This document shows positions 24,641 through 37,000 of a stretch of 64,000 nt of DNA, one piece after another (position 1 is the stretch's first letter; the number at the start of each line of letters is the position of its first letter). The stretch is from contig CAJJDO010000053.1 in the NCBI GenBank assembly GCA_905183005.1, positions 254,165 through 318,164 on the forward strand. The letters are read 5' to 3'. The translations under genes and the position numbers were made by a program. The notes under the pieces are model-generated. The model did no database searches. It worked only from the letters and a program-made list of their open reading frames with translations, and was not told the DNA's origin. The stretch comes from Paramecium pentaurelia (Eukaryota > Ciliophora > Oligohymenophorea > Peniculida > Parameciidae).

Positions 24641-26113
24641 TTGTTAGAATCGTTAAAAAAATCTATTGAAATTCTAAAATTATTATAACGATTCATCCAG
24701 TAAACTTTAATCAACAGTTTCCCAGAAATATCATAGTAACGTTATTTAACTTTAATTAATTTCAGAAAATTCTCCAATCTTGATGAATTAATAAATTTAT
24801 TATTCTAATTTTAAACATCATTTTATGATTTTTAATAAAGATGTATACTTATTAAGTTTTGATAAAAATTTTGAAATATAATTAATTAAACATTAAATCA
24901 AAGGAATTTTACAAAATATCTAGCCAATATGTTATACAAATAAAATTATTATGTATAAATAAAGTAAAATTAGTTTGAGGTGCATTATAATTTTAAGTCA
25001 GATTTAAATTTCTTAATTAATTAAATAATATCTTTTTAATAAAAATTACATTTGATTTATTTTATTAAATTATATATCCTATTTAATTTTCTAATTCTTA
25101 AGATTATGTTAATTAATAAAAAAACACTAATAATTATTAAAAGATTAGAAGTTGCAAATATAATTTAATCTAAATTATAATTTATAAATATTATTATGTG
25201 CAAAAATTGAAAAATAATTCAAAAAATTGTAGATTATTGATTTTTATTAATAATATTTCCTCTATAATTATATTTTATAATTTGTTTAGACAGACAAAAA
25301 TTAGTGTTTATATTTTAATAATTTACATAATTTAAATTAAATTTATTAATAAAAATATGATTTTTTTATAATTTGATACTAATTTTTTCAAAAATATAAT
25401 CGTTTTTATTATTTTTATTAAATTTAATCATAATCATAGATAATTCCAAATTTTTATTTCTATTCATTCAACATAAACCTTTTAGTTTTAGTATTATTTT
25501 ACATCTAATATTCCATTAGCTTAAAATGTTCAAAAAAATATTTTATATTCTAAATGATGCTCAAGCATTTTATTATTTCTACTACTGAAATAGATAAATA
25601 AGCAATAATCTAAAAATCCCTTTATTCAATTAATATTAGAGTGATATATTATTTTTATTTTTTATCTTAGATTATTCTTATAATTTAAACATAATTATTT
25701 AATATCTATATTAAAAAATTTAACTTTTGAATTACCAATTTGATCTTGATAATCATTTATATTGTATACTTATCAATGACTTGTATTTTCATTATTCTAA
25801 GTAATAATTCAAAACATAAATTTAAATTATATTCTAACTAACAACACAATCTCAGTTATAATCTTTAAAATTTATAATTGAAGAGTATATTACAAATAAA
25901 GTTTAAATTAAATATGATTACAAACATTTTTATTATTTTTATTCGATTCTTGTATAGAAATGAGTTTTCTAATTCTTTCTTGTAATCTGCATCAGTTTCT
26001 TTGAAATCATCTCTCTGTTTTATACCGACACTCCAATCACAAATCGAATATATTTATGTAACATAATTTTATCATTTTTTTAAAATAAAGTGATTTCAAT
26101 ACACTTCATTCAT
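24641..26113. other. very A/T-rich non-coding stretch
   Basis: Almost 1.5 kb with no frame that looks like protein on either strand. It is among the most A/T-rich parts of the window, with many A and T runs. It could be old IES-like or degenerate coding DNA; nothing specific can be supported. Confidence 0.45.
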
Positions 26114-26829
26114 TCACTCTTATTCCTGATTATTAATCTAATAAATTTCAGAATTCTCAAATTCTTGAATTTAATTTTTAATAACATTAACTGTTATTTG
26201 TTTAACTTTGTTTTTCCTTTTCAATGTTTTCATTAAGAAAGTGATTACTTATATTCAATAGACCTTTTTGTTGATCTATTATAAACCTATCCTAAGTATT
26301 TCTACTTTGAGAAATGTTGAAATATAGAATGATTCTAGTAGAATTAATAAAACATTTACTAAAGATCTTCTTCGGTCAATATTGATACGCCCTCTTGTAT
26401 CAAACTTTTAGTTAATAATAACTGTTAAATGACAATAGAACATGAATCATCCAAGGTTTATTTGATTAATGTTCTTCATCAACTTCCAAGGCTTGCCCAC
26501 ATCTAATTATAATAAATTACAAGCCAGCATTTATGTAATTGTCTTTTTTATTGCTTGCTTGAGTTTTACACCTAAAAACTTTATTCTAAAACATCTATTT
26601 ATCATCACTTAAAATAGATAATTTGAGGTTATAACTGAGCAGAATTTTTTCGAAGATAGAATTCCTTCCTTATGATGCAGTTGTAAGCTGAATCGATTGA
26701 TTCAATGTCTGCATTTGCCTCTTATAAAGTTTAGATAATTAAACTGAAAATATATAAACAGTTTATTTAGAACGTGATCATAAAGTGAAATAGATATTTA
26801 ATTATTTAATTAGAGTATTAAAATTTCAT
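26114..26829 (-). pseudogene. gene relic with frameshifts
   Basis: Three coding-like minus-strand pieces lie in order but in different frames. The first starts at ATG 26829 and ends near 26617 (QEANADIESIDSAYNC). The second overlaps it and includes NAGLQFIIIRCGQALEVDEE. The third begins KFDTRGRINIDRRRSL and is followed by a hydrophilic end with TGA at 26114. The frame changes are not explained by introns of normal size. It is best read as one decayed gene of unknown family. Confidence 0.4.
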
Positions 26830-27767
26830 TTTGTTTTTAGAATGAAGTATTTACACTAGATTTAAATAGTATCACAAATAATCAGTCTTAAATTATTTGC
26901 AATAATAATAGTGGGTAATTATTTAGTGAAATCATAAGCTATTTAAGTTAAGAGTTAATTTCAAAAATGTTTAGAAGTCAAATCAATTGATTTTTGTAAT
27001 TTGTGAAAATAATACTTAAAGTGAAAGTTATATCTACATTTTGGAACAAGAGCTACTCAAATTAGTCTAATTGACAATGAATGATTAATCAATTATAAAT
27101 CCTTTATATCATAAAATTGCATTTAATCCTTTTACCCTATTTCCTATTATTTAAATTTTTATCATATAAACGTAAAATCATAAATTGCTGCTTAATAAAT
27201 ACAAATTACATCAATCTATTTGCATTTATTAATCCATAACTTAACTTCTTTTTTATACTTATAATTTTATATCAAATTTAAAAAATACATCTTCGCTTTC
27301 TCTAATTGCCATATTATTAATAAAATTCTACATTAAATTGTTTTGAATTGAATCAAATATATTCAGATTATTTACAATATATTGATAAAAGTCTACCTTA
27401 GTAATACAAAAATAATTTAACAGAATTTATATCATAATTTAGGTCACATACATTGGTAATTCATTATTAATATTTAAATTAGATTTTAAGAATAAATAAG
27501 TGTATAAGATGATTCATTAATCATATTAAAATATAAATAATTATAGAGAAATTTTAAATTTTTTTGGACATAATGATATTCTATAAAATATCGCAATTTG
27601 AGTTAAAGGATTTGGATATAGTAGAAAATTAAAAAATATTAAATAGAAGATGAAGAAATAATCATATTTAGTAAGCAGGATTTTTTCTGTTAGCAAAATG
27701 GTATGTTCTTAAGGGTTGAACATAATTTAAATGTTAGTAATATTTTTAATAAAAATAAAAGTTTAGA
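26830..27767. other. non-coding stretch
   Basis: About 940 bp, A/T-rich. Near its right end an ATG at 27570 opens a frame that, with a 26-nt candidate intron, would run into the next gene in frame; its composition is not convincing and I did not call it. The rest shows nothing. Confidence 0.4.
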
Positions 27768-28246
27768 ATGGGATTGTAAGATATATGTATTTAACCTCTA
27801 GGGATATAAAAATGAGATTAGTATTGAGTAACACATTCATGTCACTAGTGGTTGTTTGTAATCTTGCTTATTACTCATACTTAAAAGAGAATGATGATAA
27901 CCATATTAAAGGAACTTCATTAATTACTAACATACCAACAACAGATCCTGATAAATATTCAAGCTACTTAAGTCTTTCAATTGCTGCTTTTTGCTTGATG
28001 TTAGTAGGATTTTTGATTGGAATGGTTCAACCATTTTTAAAATAGGCTGCTCTTACTTATGTTTAAGCTTTACTAATATTGACAGGATATGTTTGTTTGT
28101 TTGCAGGAATATTTATTCTAGACTCATTTTCTTATGGATTTAAAGATGGCGAACCTTTCAATTATTAAGTGGCTGAATTTTTTGCAATAGGAGGTGTTTT
28201 TATTTAAGGGATGGTAAATTCCTGGAGGCAAAGATCTGTCAGTTGA
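27768..28246 (+). CDS. small four-helix integral membrane protein
   Basis: The start at 27768 gives MGLDIKMRLVLSN after a 26-nt intron directly behind the third codon. The product is 150 residues with four hydrophobic spans: LVLSNTFMSLVVVCNLAYY, YLSLSIAAFCLMLVGFLIG, LLILTGYVCLFAGIFIL and VAEFFAIGGVFIQGMV. A polar loop of about 30 residues sits between spans 1 and 2. It ends QRSVS before TGA. No family was recognised with confidence; the layout recalls tetraspan proteins of the plasma membrane or vesicles. The next gene on the same strand begins 52 bp downstream. Confidence 0.75.
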
Positions 28247-28298
28247 ATAATAATCATATAAATAATACAATAATATTACCATTGGATTAATTAAAGAA

Positions 28299-28745
28299 AT
28301 GAATTCTCTTGATCGACTTAAATAGTAATTCTAGAAAACAACAAGTTCATTGTCAAATTTCCATAAGACAGCTGCTAATCTAGAAAGATAGGCATATTTT
28401 TAAGGATAATATGATATATTAGCACAAATACTATAATTTCCATCTATGGATGGACTGATGGAATGGGTAAGAAAAAAAAGTGATGAAGTATTACAAATAT
28501 TAGAAAAGAACAGTGTGAGATATTAAATATCAAAGCATCCTTTATTGACATCTGAGCCGGCTGCCCTTAAGATGAAGACTACTTTTTTAAAAGAGCCTCA
28601 ACCTTAATATATTTAATAACAACCATAAATGTAAATGAATCAAAAATCATTTGAAGAAGAAGATGGCAATACTTATTATACATAAAATAATAACCAATAT
28701 GATTATAGGAAAAGAAGATAAGATTAAGAATTTGGAAACTTTTGA
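28299..28745 (+). CDS. small hydrophilic protein, unknown
   Basis: An intronless 148-residue frame begins MNSLDRLKQQFQKT. The first 90 residues are helical and amphipathic (ANLERQAYFQGQYDILAQI, MEWVRKKSDEVLQILEK), which suggests a coiled coil. The tail is Gln, Pro and Asn rich and ends in a basic/acidic segment. No signal peptide or membrane span. It is convergent with SSRP1, with 64 bp between the stop codons. I do not recognise a family. Confidence 0.65.
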
Positions 28746-28809
28746 AATATGTTTTAATAAACCTGAATGTGTAATTGAATATAAAGAATATTATCTGATA
28801 AATGGATTA

Positions 28810-30245
28810 TCATTTTTAATTTCTAGAAGCACTTTCTGGTTCATCACTACCTTCACTTTCACTACCATCTTCATCATCATCTCCTGCATGAAAATCATCA
28901 TCATCATCATCGGAATCCATATTATTTGGATCTATGTTGGTTTTCTAAAATATTAATATATATAATATAAATACATTCTTTTTCTTTTATCTACTATCAT
29001 CATCATCTTCTTCATCATCGCTATCATCCAAAGGAAGATGAGGTACTTCATCTTGCAATTTTCTTACAGCAATTTTTTTTTATTAGAAATATTGAGTCAA
29101 ATTGTCAAGTTCATCTCTTTCTATTCCTGAAAATAATTGATTCTAATTTTTGTATACTATTTTCACATCGAAAAATTTATTTAAATTAGTTGATCCAATC
29201 TAAAATATCAAATAATATTTACTCTTTAGAAAATTACTTCTTTAATTTCTTCATGTTTTATGTGTAATACAGGCTTTTATAAATATATTAATGATTTTTC
29301 TAATGGAAATAGAAATCCAGAATGAGGACCAACTGAACATCTCAAACAAAATAGTCCATTCTTACTTTTGAAATTCTTAGGAGATACAACTTTAATTCCT
29401 GTTATTTCAGATAAGACTTCGCATACAATATCATAGAGTGGTCCAGAATATTCCTCTTTAATTCCCTTCCAACCAATTTCATCTAATTTTTGTCTACTGT
29501 ATTTTAGTTTGATTTCATTTTCAAAATCCTTCTTAAATTACATGACCAAAAAATTGTATGTAGTTTGACCTTACTTGAAAGGATTTTCTAAACCTATCAC
29601 AAAGGATAGATTAATTTCATCAGGCATAGGCAGCAAAAAGAATCTTGAAATTCCCTTATAATCAGTTGTAAATTGATATGTATTTCCATGAAATCTGATA
29701 TCTTTTTTAAAGAAATCCATTGTATATTTACCTCTAATAAATTTATTAAATGAATTTATTACCTTGGTACAATTAAAGGTACATCATGTATGGTCAAAAT
29801 TGAATCAGCACTACTCTAACCAATTTTTGCTTTAGTTAATATTTCATTTTGTAATTTCTATTAGAATGTTGGTTCAGCATCTTCATCTGCTTCATCTTCC
29901 TCTTCTTCCATGCTATTTTAATTGTCCTCATTTTCTTGTTTCTTCTTCTCTTTATCTTGTTTCAATTTCTAATTTATTTCAACTATCTTACCTGCTCTTG
30001 AGGTGGAATATAAAATCTTACTTCGCATAACATGTCATCACTAATAATTTAAGATTATTTACATACTTGTCACCATAATCATCTGTACTCAATTAAAGTA
30101 CGATATCATTTTTCTAAGTGTTTGAATTTACAACTTTTTTCAGTGGCAATTTGATAATATTGCTCTGATTATATTTCATGCATAAATTTTTATCATCAAT
30201 GGAAACCACACCCCAATTAGTGCCCTTGGTGCATTGATCTGACAT
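28810..30245 (-). CDS. SSRP1: FACT histone chaperone subunit SSRP1/Pob3
   Basis: A 434-residue protein after five introns (26, 23, 29, 23 and 30 nt). FACT (Spt16 with SSRP1/Pob3) loosens and rebuilds nucleosomes during transcription and replication. Identifying segments are the N-terminal GTNWGVVSIDDKNLCMKY, the EVRFYIPP strand, and the middle PH pair: KYTMDFFKKDIRFHGNTYQF, RFFLLPMPDEINLSFVIGLENP and QGQTTYNFLVMQF. A second PH module contains IKVVSPKNFKSKNG and FLFPLEKSL. The C-terminus is a long Asp/Glu/Ser tail encoded across the last intron. There is no HMG box, so it resembles yeast Pob3 rather than animal SSRP1, which implies a separate HMG partner. Domain 1 is followed by an acidic/Lys linker longer than usual. 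Confidence 0.93.
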
Positions 30246-31038
30246 AATTTAAATTATAATATTTATTAATTGGCGCATAAAAATATCAAAAAAATAAATC
30301 AATCCTATTTTCTTTTTATCTTTATTTTGTTTAATATCTTATTTTCCATCATTTTCACTCATATCCCACTACACTACCCTATTTTCATAAGAAAAACATT
30401 TAAAATCTTCCAAAAATTACATTATTCATTCTTAAAACATTCAGTCTTTTGGGAACCTCTTATTTCTTATATTCTCACATGTGAATCAATTTTTTGTAAA
30501 AAAAAAGCATATAATAAATTATAATTAAATTTTTTCAAATATATTAACAATTTTCTATAAAATGTAGATCAATTACTAATCTCAACTATTCTTGATTATT
30601 TATGTCATCTATTTACTTTGTATTTAAATCAACTAATTTTGAAGATAAGTATACATAAAGTCTAGTAATTAGTTTTTAATTCTTAAATCTCTCCTATTAA
30701 GTCTTACTTGTATGTAGAGGAAATAGTATTATTTTGAAAAATTGTTGATAACAAAAACTTTCAGGCAAAACATCTTAAAAAATTTCAAAATTTACTCTGT
30801 AGAGTTAGTTCATATATCATAAAATTTCATTATATAAAAATATTGAGATTGATTTAAACTAAAGTAATTATTCGAAAATTAATAATTTCTAGAAATTTTT
30901 AGGATAAAAGTTATTTCAAGAATTTAAGTCAATTATTAAAAATTAAGCTCCATATAAAACCTTAAGTAAGAAATAAGATAGGATAAAAATGGAATCGAAT
31001 GATGATATTTTTAATAATTGCCATTTAATTAAAAATAA
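30246..31038. other. non-coding spacer
   Basis: About 790 bp between the SSRP1 start and the end of the first giant gene. One plus-strand frame here is long, but it lacks an ATG and is only Phe/Ile/Leu/Asn, so I regard it as a composition effect. It must contain the SSRP1 promoter. Confidence 0.45.
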
Positions 31039-34000
31039 TCAACAATTTTTTATTTAATGAGTTAATTTGCTCACTTCTTCTATCCAAACTGATGCAATCT
31101 ATTAAGGTTACATTGAAGCTTGTAATTTAGCAAAACCAAAGTTTGATTTAAAAAATTCTACAACCTTGATTAATGTAATTGGAGATTATTCCTCAGAACA
31201 AGCAATTAATTCTATTTTTTATTTTTTTTCTGGAGTAATTTATTTAAATTTTTCCAAAGCTTATCTAGGATATCCATCGCCTCCATCAGTGTAAAAGAAT
31301 ATAGAATGGCTAATTATAAATTAATATATTTACGAATCGAATTTATCAAATTCTTTATTTTAAGAAATTTTCTCACAAGCAAGCAAAAAGGCTGCATTGA
31401 AATTAGTTCCACCACCTTAATATATTATCTAAGATTATTAAGCCTAAGCATTAGGAATTTAATAATCAAGAGCACATCTAGCTGAGCTATTGAAAATAAT
31501 AATAGTAACCCTTGAATTAGGATTTTTTTGAATCTCAAAAAGAAAAGCCACCAAACCTTATTTAGCAGATTCAAAAGGTCTTCCATACATGGATCCAGAG
31601 TCATCTAGCATTAATATGTAATGAGCTGTCTTTTAATTTCCTGAATTTGCTCCTAGCTCAACTTCCTACTTTGGAACATAAAATATATCTTTTCCAATTT
31701 CTTCTGTTAATTTTTTGCAAATCATCTGTCCAATATTATTATTCCAAATCTTCATGAATTTTTCCTTTTATAAATTTAACTCATCTTTCGTGAGACAAGA
31801 AAATAACCATGTATTATATATTTATTTAATTTCTTTCCACTTTTTTATATTTTATGTTTCTAATTCTGATATGAAAAAATCATCTTGTATTTCTTCACAA
31901 GTATATAAAGAAGGATGACAACCAATTAAGACTCCACTCATGCCTAATTTATAATATAATAAATACCTCTTAATTAATGTCCATTTCTGCATTAATGTTA
32001 ATGATTATTATCATCAATTTCTTAATCACATTTTCTTTTACAAATAGGACAGAATTCTAAACATCCAATTTATTTTAGTTGTAATGCGTCTAAATCAGCT
32101 TAAACTTTAAGTTTTTCGAATTCAATCTGCATAGTGTCTAAACTTGAAATTGCATCTTTTATTTTCTTTTCAAAAGCCTTAACAAAATCTAACAATATTT
32201 ATATTTCTGCATCTGATTTTTATATTGGCACACATAAAGAAAAATCAAAAATATGAAAATCTTAAGTTTAGAATGCATCTCTTTTATCTTCTTTTATTTA
32301 ATCTAATAAATTCTATTAAACTTATCCTTAAAGACAACTTTAAACTATTTTATATAATAATTCTGGAGCCTCATCAGGGTTGTTTAACTATTTAAAGTAG
32401 TCTTATGCCTTTAGATCATAAGTGACAAAATCATGTAAATTTTTTGTGTTTGCATCCACTTTTTAAAGATGAGATTTCAAATCTTACCTTAATTTATTAG
32501 TTAATTTAATTTAAATTTCTGATTTAATATTAGTTATTTTGTCTTTAACATATTTTCCTATATAAGCACATTGATTTCTGATATATGATATAATTTATTC
32601 ATCTGTAATATTTTTATCTGATCTTTCTAGAATTTCTTTGTCAAGTTTCTTCATTAAATCAAAGCTTGATTCTTTACTTTAAATGGCTATTATTTATTCA
32701 GCTTCTTTACAGTATTACTAATAACATCTTTAAGTTGCTTAATTGATGATATCTTATGCTTAAGTTTATCCTCTAATTTTACTTTATTCTTTCTTATTTT
32801 ATTAAATATCAGCCTTAAATTTTATATATTATTCGTCAGTTTAATCTTTCAATTCTTTAATATTACTTTCTATAGATTGATATAGTCCAAAACATAATAT
32901 TCTCCAAACAGTGAAAATGGCATAATAAAATAGACATCTCTCTCCTAGGTCATTTAAGATTACACCAAAATCAGAGAATTACATATTAAACTCTTTAATT
33001 TACACTTCAATTTTTTACATGATTCTTTTAATTAAACTATTACTATATTTATTAACTTTGACATTCTCATTTTCTTAAAGAATAGCATTTTTATTTATAT
33101 CAATAATTTCATCTAGTATCATTTAATGAATCTCTCCATACATTTTATTCCAGCCTTCATTATTATTTTCATTCATCAGATCTTATACAACTTTTGCAAT
33201 ATTATTCTTAAATTGATTTTAATGCTGATAGTTATCTTTTTAATTCTAGATATAATTAAAAATATTATAAGAATAAAAATTTTCATTCACAATTATTTCT
33301 TACTGCTTTTCCAATAGAAAATTATCATCTTAATTATAGGATTTAATTAAATTGTTCAAATTATCAAATTTAGAAATGGTGTAATCTTTTTTTTAAACAA
33401 TTTTTGCTAAGCCTTTACAATTTTAGTTAATGAAATTGATTGATATTTCATATTGTGTATCATTGTAGTATAGTCTTTAATTAGGTTAGAAGCATTTAAT
33501 GAGTTATTATGATATATCTGACCCAAACCAAGAATTTAAATTATTAACTATTTGATCAATATATTTTTCATCAATTTAATAACCAAAAATAGTGAATTAC
33601 TCTAAAAAAAATTTAATAGCTTATTTGCCTTTTTTTTTTTCAATATTGTAATATTATTTAATATCTTAATTCAAATCTGTTTTTATATAGTTATTAAAAC
33701 TATTTTTTGTTATCCATTTCAATTCAATTTTATAAGAGTAGAAATTATTTATTTATAAAACATATTTTTCGTTAAGTTTGGCTATCTTTTTTGCAATACT
33801 TTAGCAAAAATTTTCATAATATTAGTAATTTTTATTTGACTTTTCTACAACCATAAATTGTTAAGTTTGTAATTCTGGACTAAATATTTCAAGTGAAGTT
33901 AAAAAATCACCTTTTTCTGGGGCTTTTTTAATTAGCTTTTAATGATACTTTTATTTATAAAAAGGTTCATTATTTGTTTTCAATATATACTTTTAAAACT

Positions 34001-37000
34001 CTTTTTATATAACTTCTAGTTATTTATCACAACACTCTTTAAACATCTCTTCTTATTACTTAATATGTTCATTTAAGATTTTCGCCCAAATTTCATTAAA
34101 TTTCATTTTTATCTTTTTTTCATTTTTTTTATATTTTTGTAATTCTTCCTCCTTTTTTAGTAACTCTTATATAAATCTATCAATTAAAATAAACCCCTTT
34201 TTCTTTTATAAATTAGTTTCTTAAGTTTTGATTTCATTGTATATTATCAATTAACATGCTGAAATTTCACTCTTAATTCTATCTTTAACCATATTCACAT
34301 ACCTCGTAAAAACTTTTTTAGAAATTTTTTTTTCATTTTTGATAGTTGTTAATTTTTCAATGAATTCTTTCCTGATTTAATCGAATTGCCCATTCATATT
34401 ATTGATTTGTTGTTTCTCTATTTCAGTCAATGCTTCAAGAGATAATTTTAAATTATTTTATTAAATACTCTCTTGAATATTTTAGATGAAATCATTTTAT
34501 TTAGGAAACACATAATTATTCATGATTTCATTAAATTATTACCTCATAAATTGATTTTATTAATGATATATTAATTGAGAAAATTCTATTAAATCAGGTA
34601 GGCTTGATATACTTTGCCAAGTTGTTTCAATCTTTTATATAAAATATTTTAAATTTTCCATTTATCTCCCTTAATCATCTCCTCTTCCAAATTTATCAAC
34701 ATATGCTTTAATAACTCTAATCCCATATTCATATGCTTCTTCAGAGAATGTTCCATTAATAATTAACTGGCGCCAATCTGCATAAATTCCGTCGCTTTCA
34801 TTTTTTCTCCATAATTTTTCTGTAGATGCAAATCCTAAAATTTTGATATTTGCTTAAGTAATTCCAAGAATTTCAGTATAATCTATAACCTCATCTTCCT
34901 CTTTTTAATTACTGAATTCTGTACTTAAACTTGTTACAATAGATTGTAATTATGCTAAAAATGGTGCATAATTATTGACATCATTATTTTAATTAAAACA
35001 CCAAGTAATTTATTTTGAACTTGTAAAACTTTTCATTTATCCCAAAGTATATATACACATTTCAACTAATGATCTAAACTCTTTTGTAATATCACCTTTA
35101 ACATTGACGAGTATAATATCACTAATAGATAATACAAATAGAGCTATTTTTTTATCAAATTCTTAATCATCTTAATTTGGACTTTAAAGACCTTCAGTAT
35201 CTAAAATAATAATGTAGTCAAACTAATTATTAAAGAATTCTTTATTATGTATTTTTAATAATTATAAATAGATCCCTTTCGTACATCTACCAACACTTGT
35301 CCAAAAATGGCATCCAAATATTTTATTTAATATTGTTGATTTACCAGAACTTTATGGTCCTAATACACTTAATACTAAAATCCTTTCCTATCCTTAATCT
35401 TTAAAATTAGAAATAAGCTTTATTAAAAACGATTAGTCTATTCTTAATTGGTCTCCGTCCAAAAATTCATATGGTTCTCCTTTAGAAATCATTTCTTTAA
35501 TTATTTTTGCAGGATCAATGTCAATTTATGATTTAATACATTAATCTTTTTAAGATATGATTTCTCTCCAAAATAATTCAATCCCAATATTTCTCTTTGA
35601 GATTATTTTAGAATTTTATTTCAAATCAAGAATTTTTTCATCAATTAATTTTTATTTTTGATCCCTTAATTACATTTATTCCACTGTAATTTCTTTATTT
35701 TTATCTTTTGATTTAAGCTCATCCCTTTCTTGTTTTAATTCTTAAATTTCTTCATTTAGTTTTTAATTTTAACCCTATAATTCATAAGTGTTTTTTTCAT
35801 TAAATTTTCTAATTATATCCACAAAATGAAGATATAATATATAGTAGTTAGGTTTTTTTAATAAACTACAAAATTTAGAGATTATTTTTGTTGGTTATTA
35901 TGATTTCATTTATGATTATAACTCTTTTATGTTTTGATTAATTCGCTGTAATTTTTATTGCTTAGTTTGGTCATCCTTACTCTATTCAATTCGAATATAC
36001 TCATCTTTTTCTGCTTTGATTTAATAATCAATGCTTCTTAATGGAAAAGCATTCTTATTGTAAAAACCTTATTCATGCTTCATTTATTTTTCTAATTCTT
36101 TTTCAATATCAGAAAATAATTTTTAGGATAATTTAATTTCATTAGTTTATTCAAAATTTTGACACTTCATTTAACAAATAAGTTTAAAATATTGCTCTTA
36201 ATTTACAGTATATACTTTACTATTTTGATTTATTATATCATACAAAAATTGAGATACTTATTCGATTTCATCATCTTCCATTTATTTATTTAAATCTTTG
36301 TCTGATAAATCAATTATTTATTTATATTTGATATTTAAGGAATATAATAATTCCTTCTAATTTTCATCCAAGTCTTAAGATGATGAATTTCTAATTAAAA
36401 AGCAGACTACTTTTTCCTTAATTTAAAAAGATTGTAATTTTTATAAGTTTTAAATTGTCATTTCAATTTCTTTTTCAGTATCCAATTAAATAATCCATAA
36501 TTTAAACATTGGTAAAATATCATCTAAAATATCAAAAGGTATAAAATTATGAGCATCAGCTACTGACAGGTTTCTTGAACCTTAAAATTCAAAATCGTAC
36601 ATAATATCAATTGTTTAATTATTTAATTAATTACTGTCCTATATTTCAAATTTATCTTATTAATAAAAGATTTTATTGATTAATTTTGTTTTACCAATTT
36701 TTTTTTGTTTTTCATTTAGACTTAAATTTATAATTGGAAAATTTTCTTAGAAAACATAAAAGTTATTGATATTAAATGTTAATTTTTCTAATTCTCCAGT
36801 TTCTGCATTATAAGGAGTTCTATATAATAATGGAATTGGATATTATTTACTCATAAGTTTTAAAAGCATTACTTTTAATTCATCATTAGCATTATTATAG
36901 AATATTTAAAATATAGATTTTTAATTGAAATATCCATATTTTATTGAAAGTTCCTTATTATATTTTATTTGCTAATTAATAATTGATAAGAATGTTTTAG

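Noticed and set aside
24641..26113. tRNA or other structured RNA gene in the long empty stretch
   Set aside because: I looked for the GGTTCRANYCC box and cloverleaf pairing on both strands and saw no convincing match; a covariance-model scan would be needed to be sure.
30270..30524. Plus-strand frame of 84 codons between SSRP1 and the giant gene
   Set aside because: It starts at TTG rather than ATG, is almost only Phe, Ile, Leu, Asn and Lys, and has no intron or codon pattern like nearby genes. A/T-rich spacer DNA gives such frames by chance.
33126..33317. Plus-strand hydrophobic frame inside giant gene A (also at 38501-38746)
   Set aside because: Antisense to a continuous helical coding region that aligns with copy B; poly-Ile/Phe composition is the mirror of Asn/Lys-rich coding DNA.
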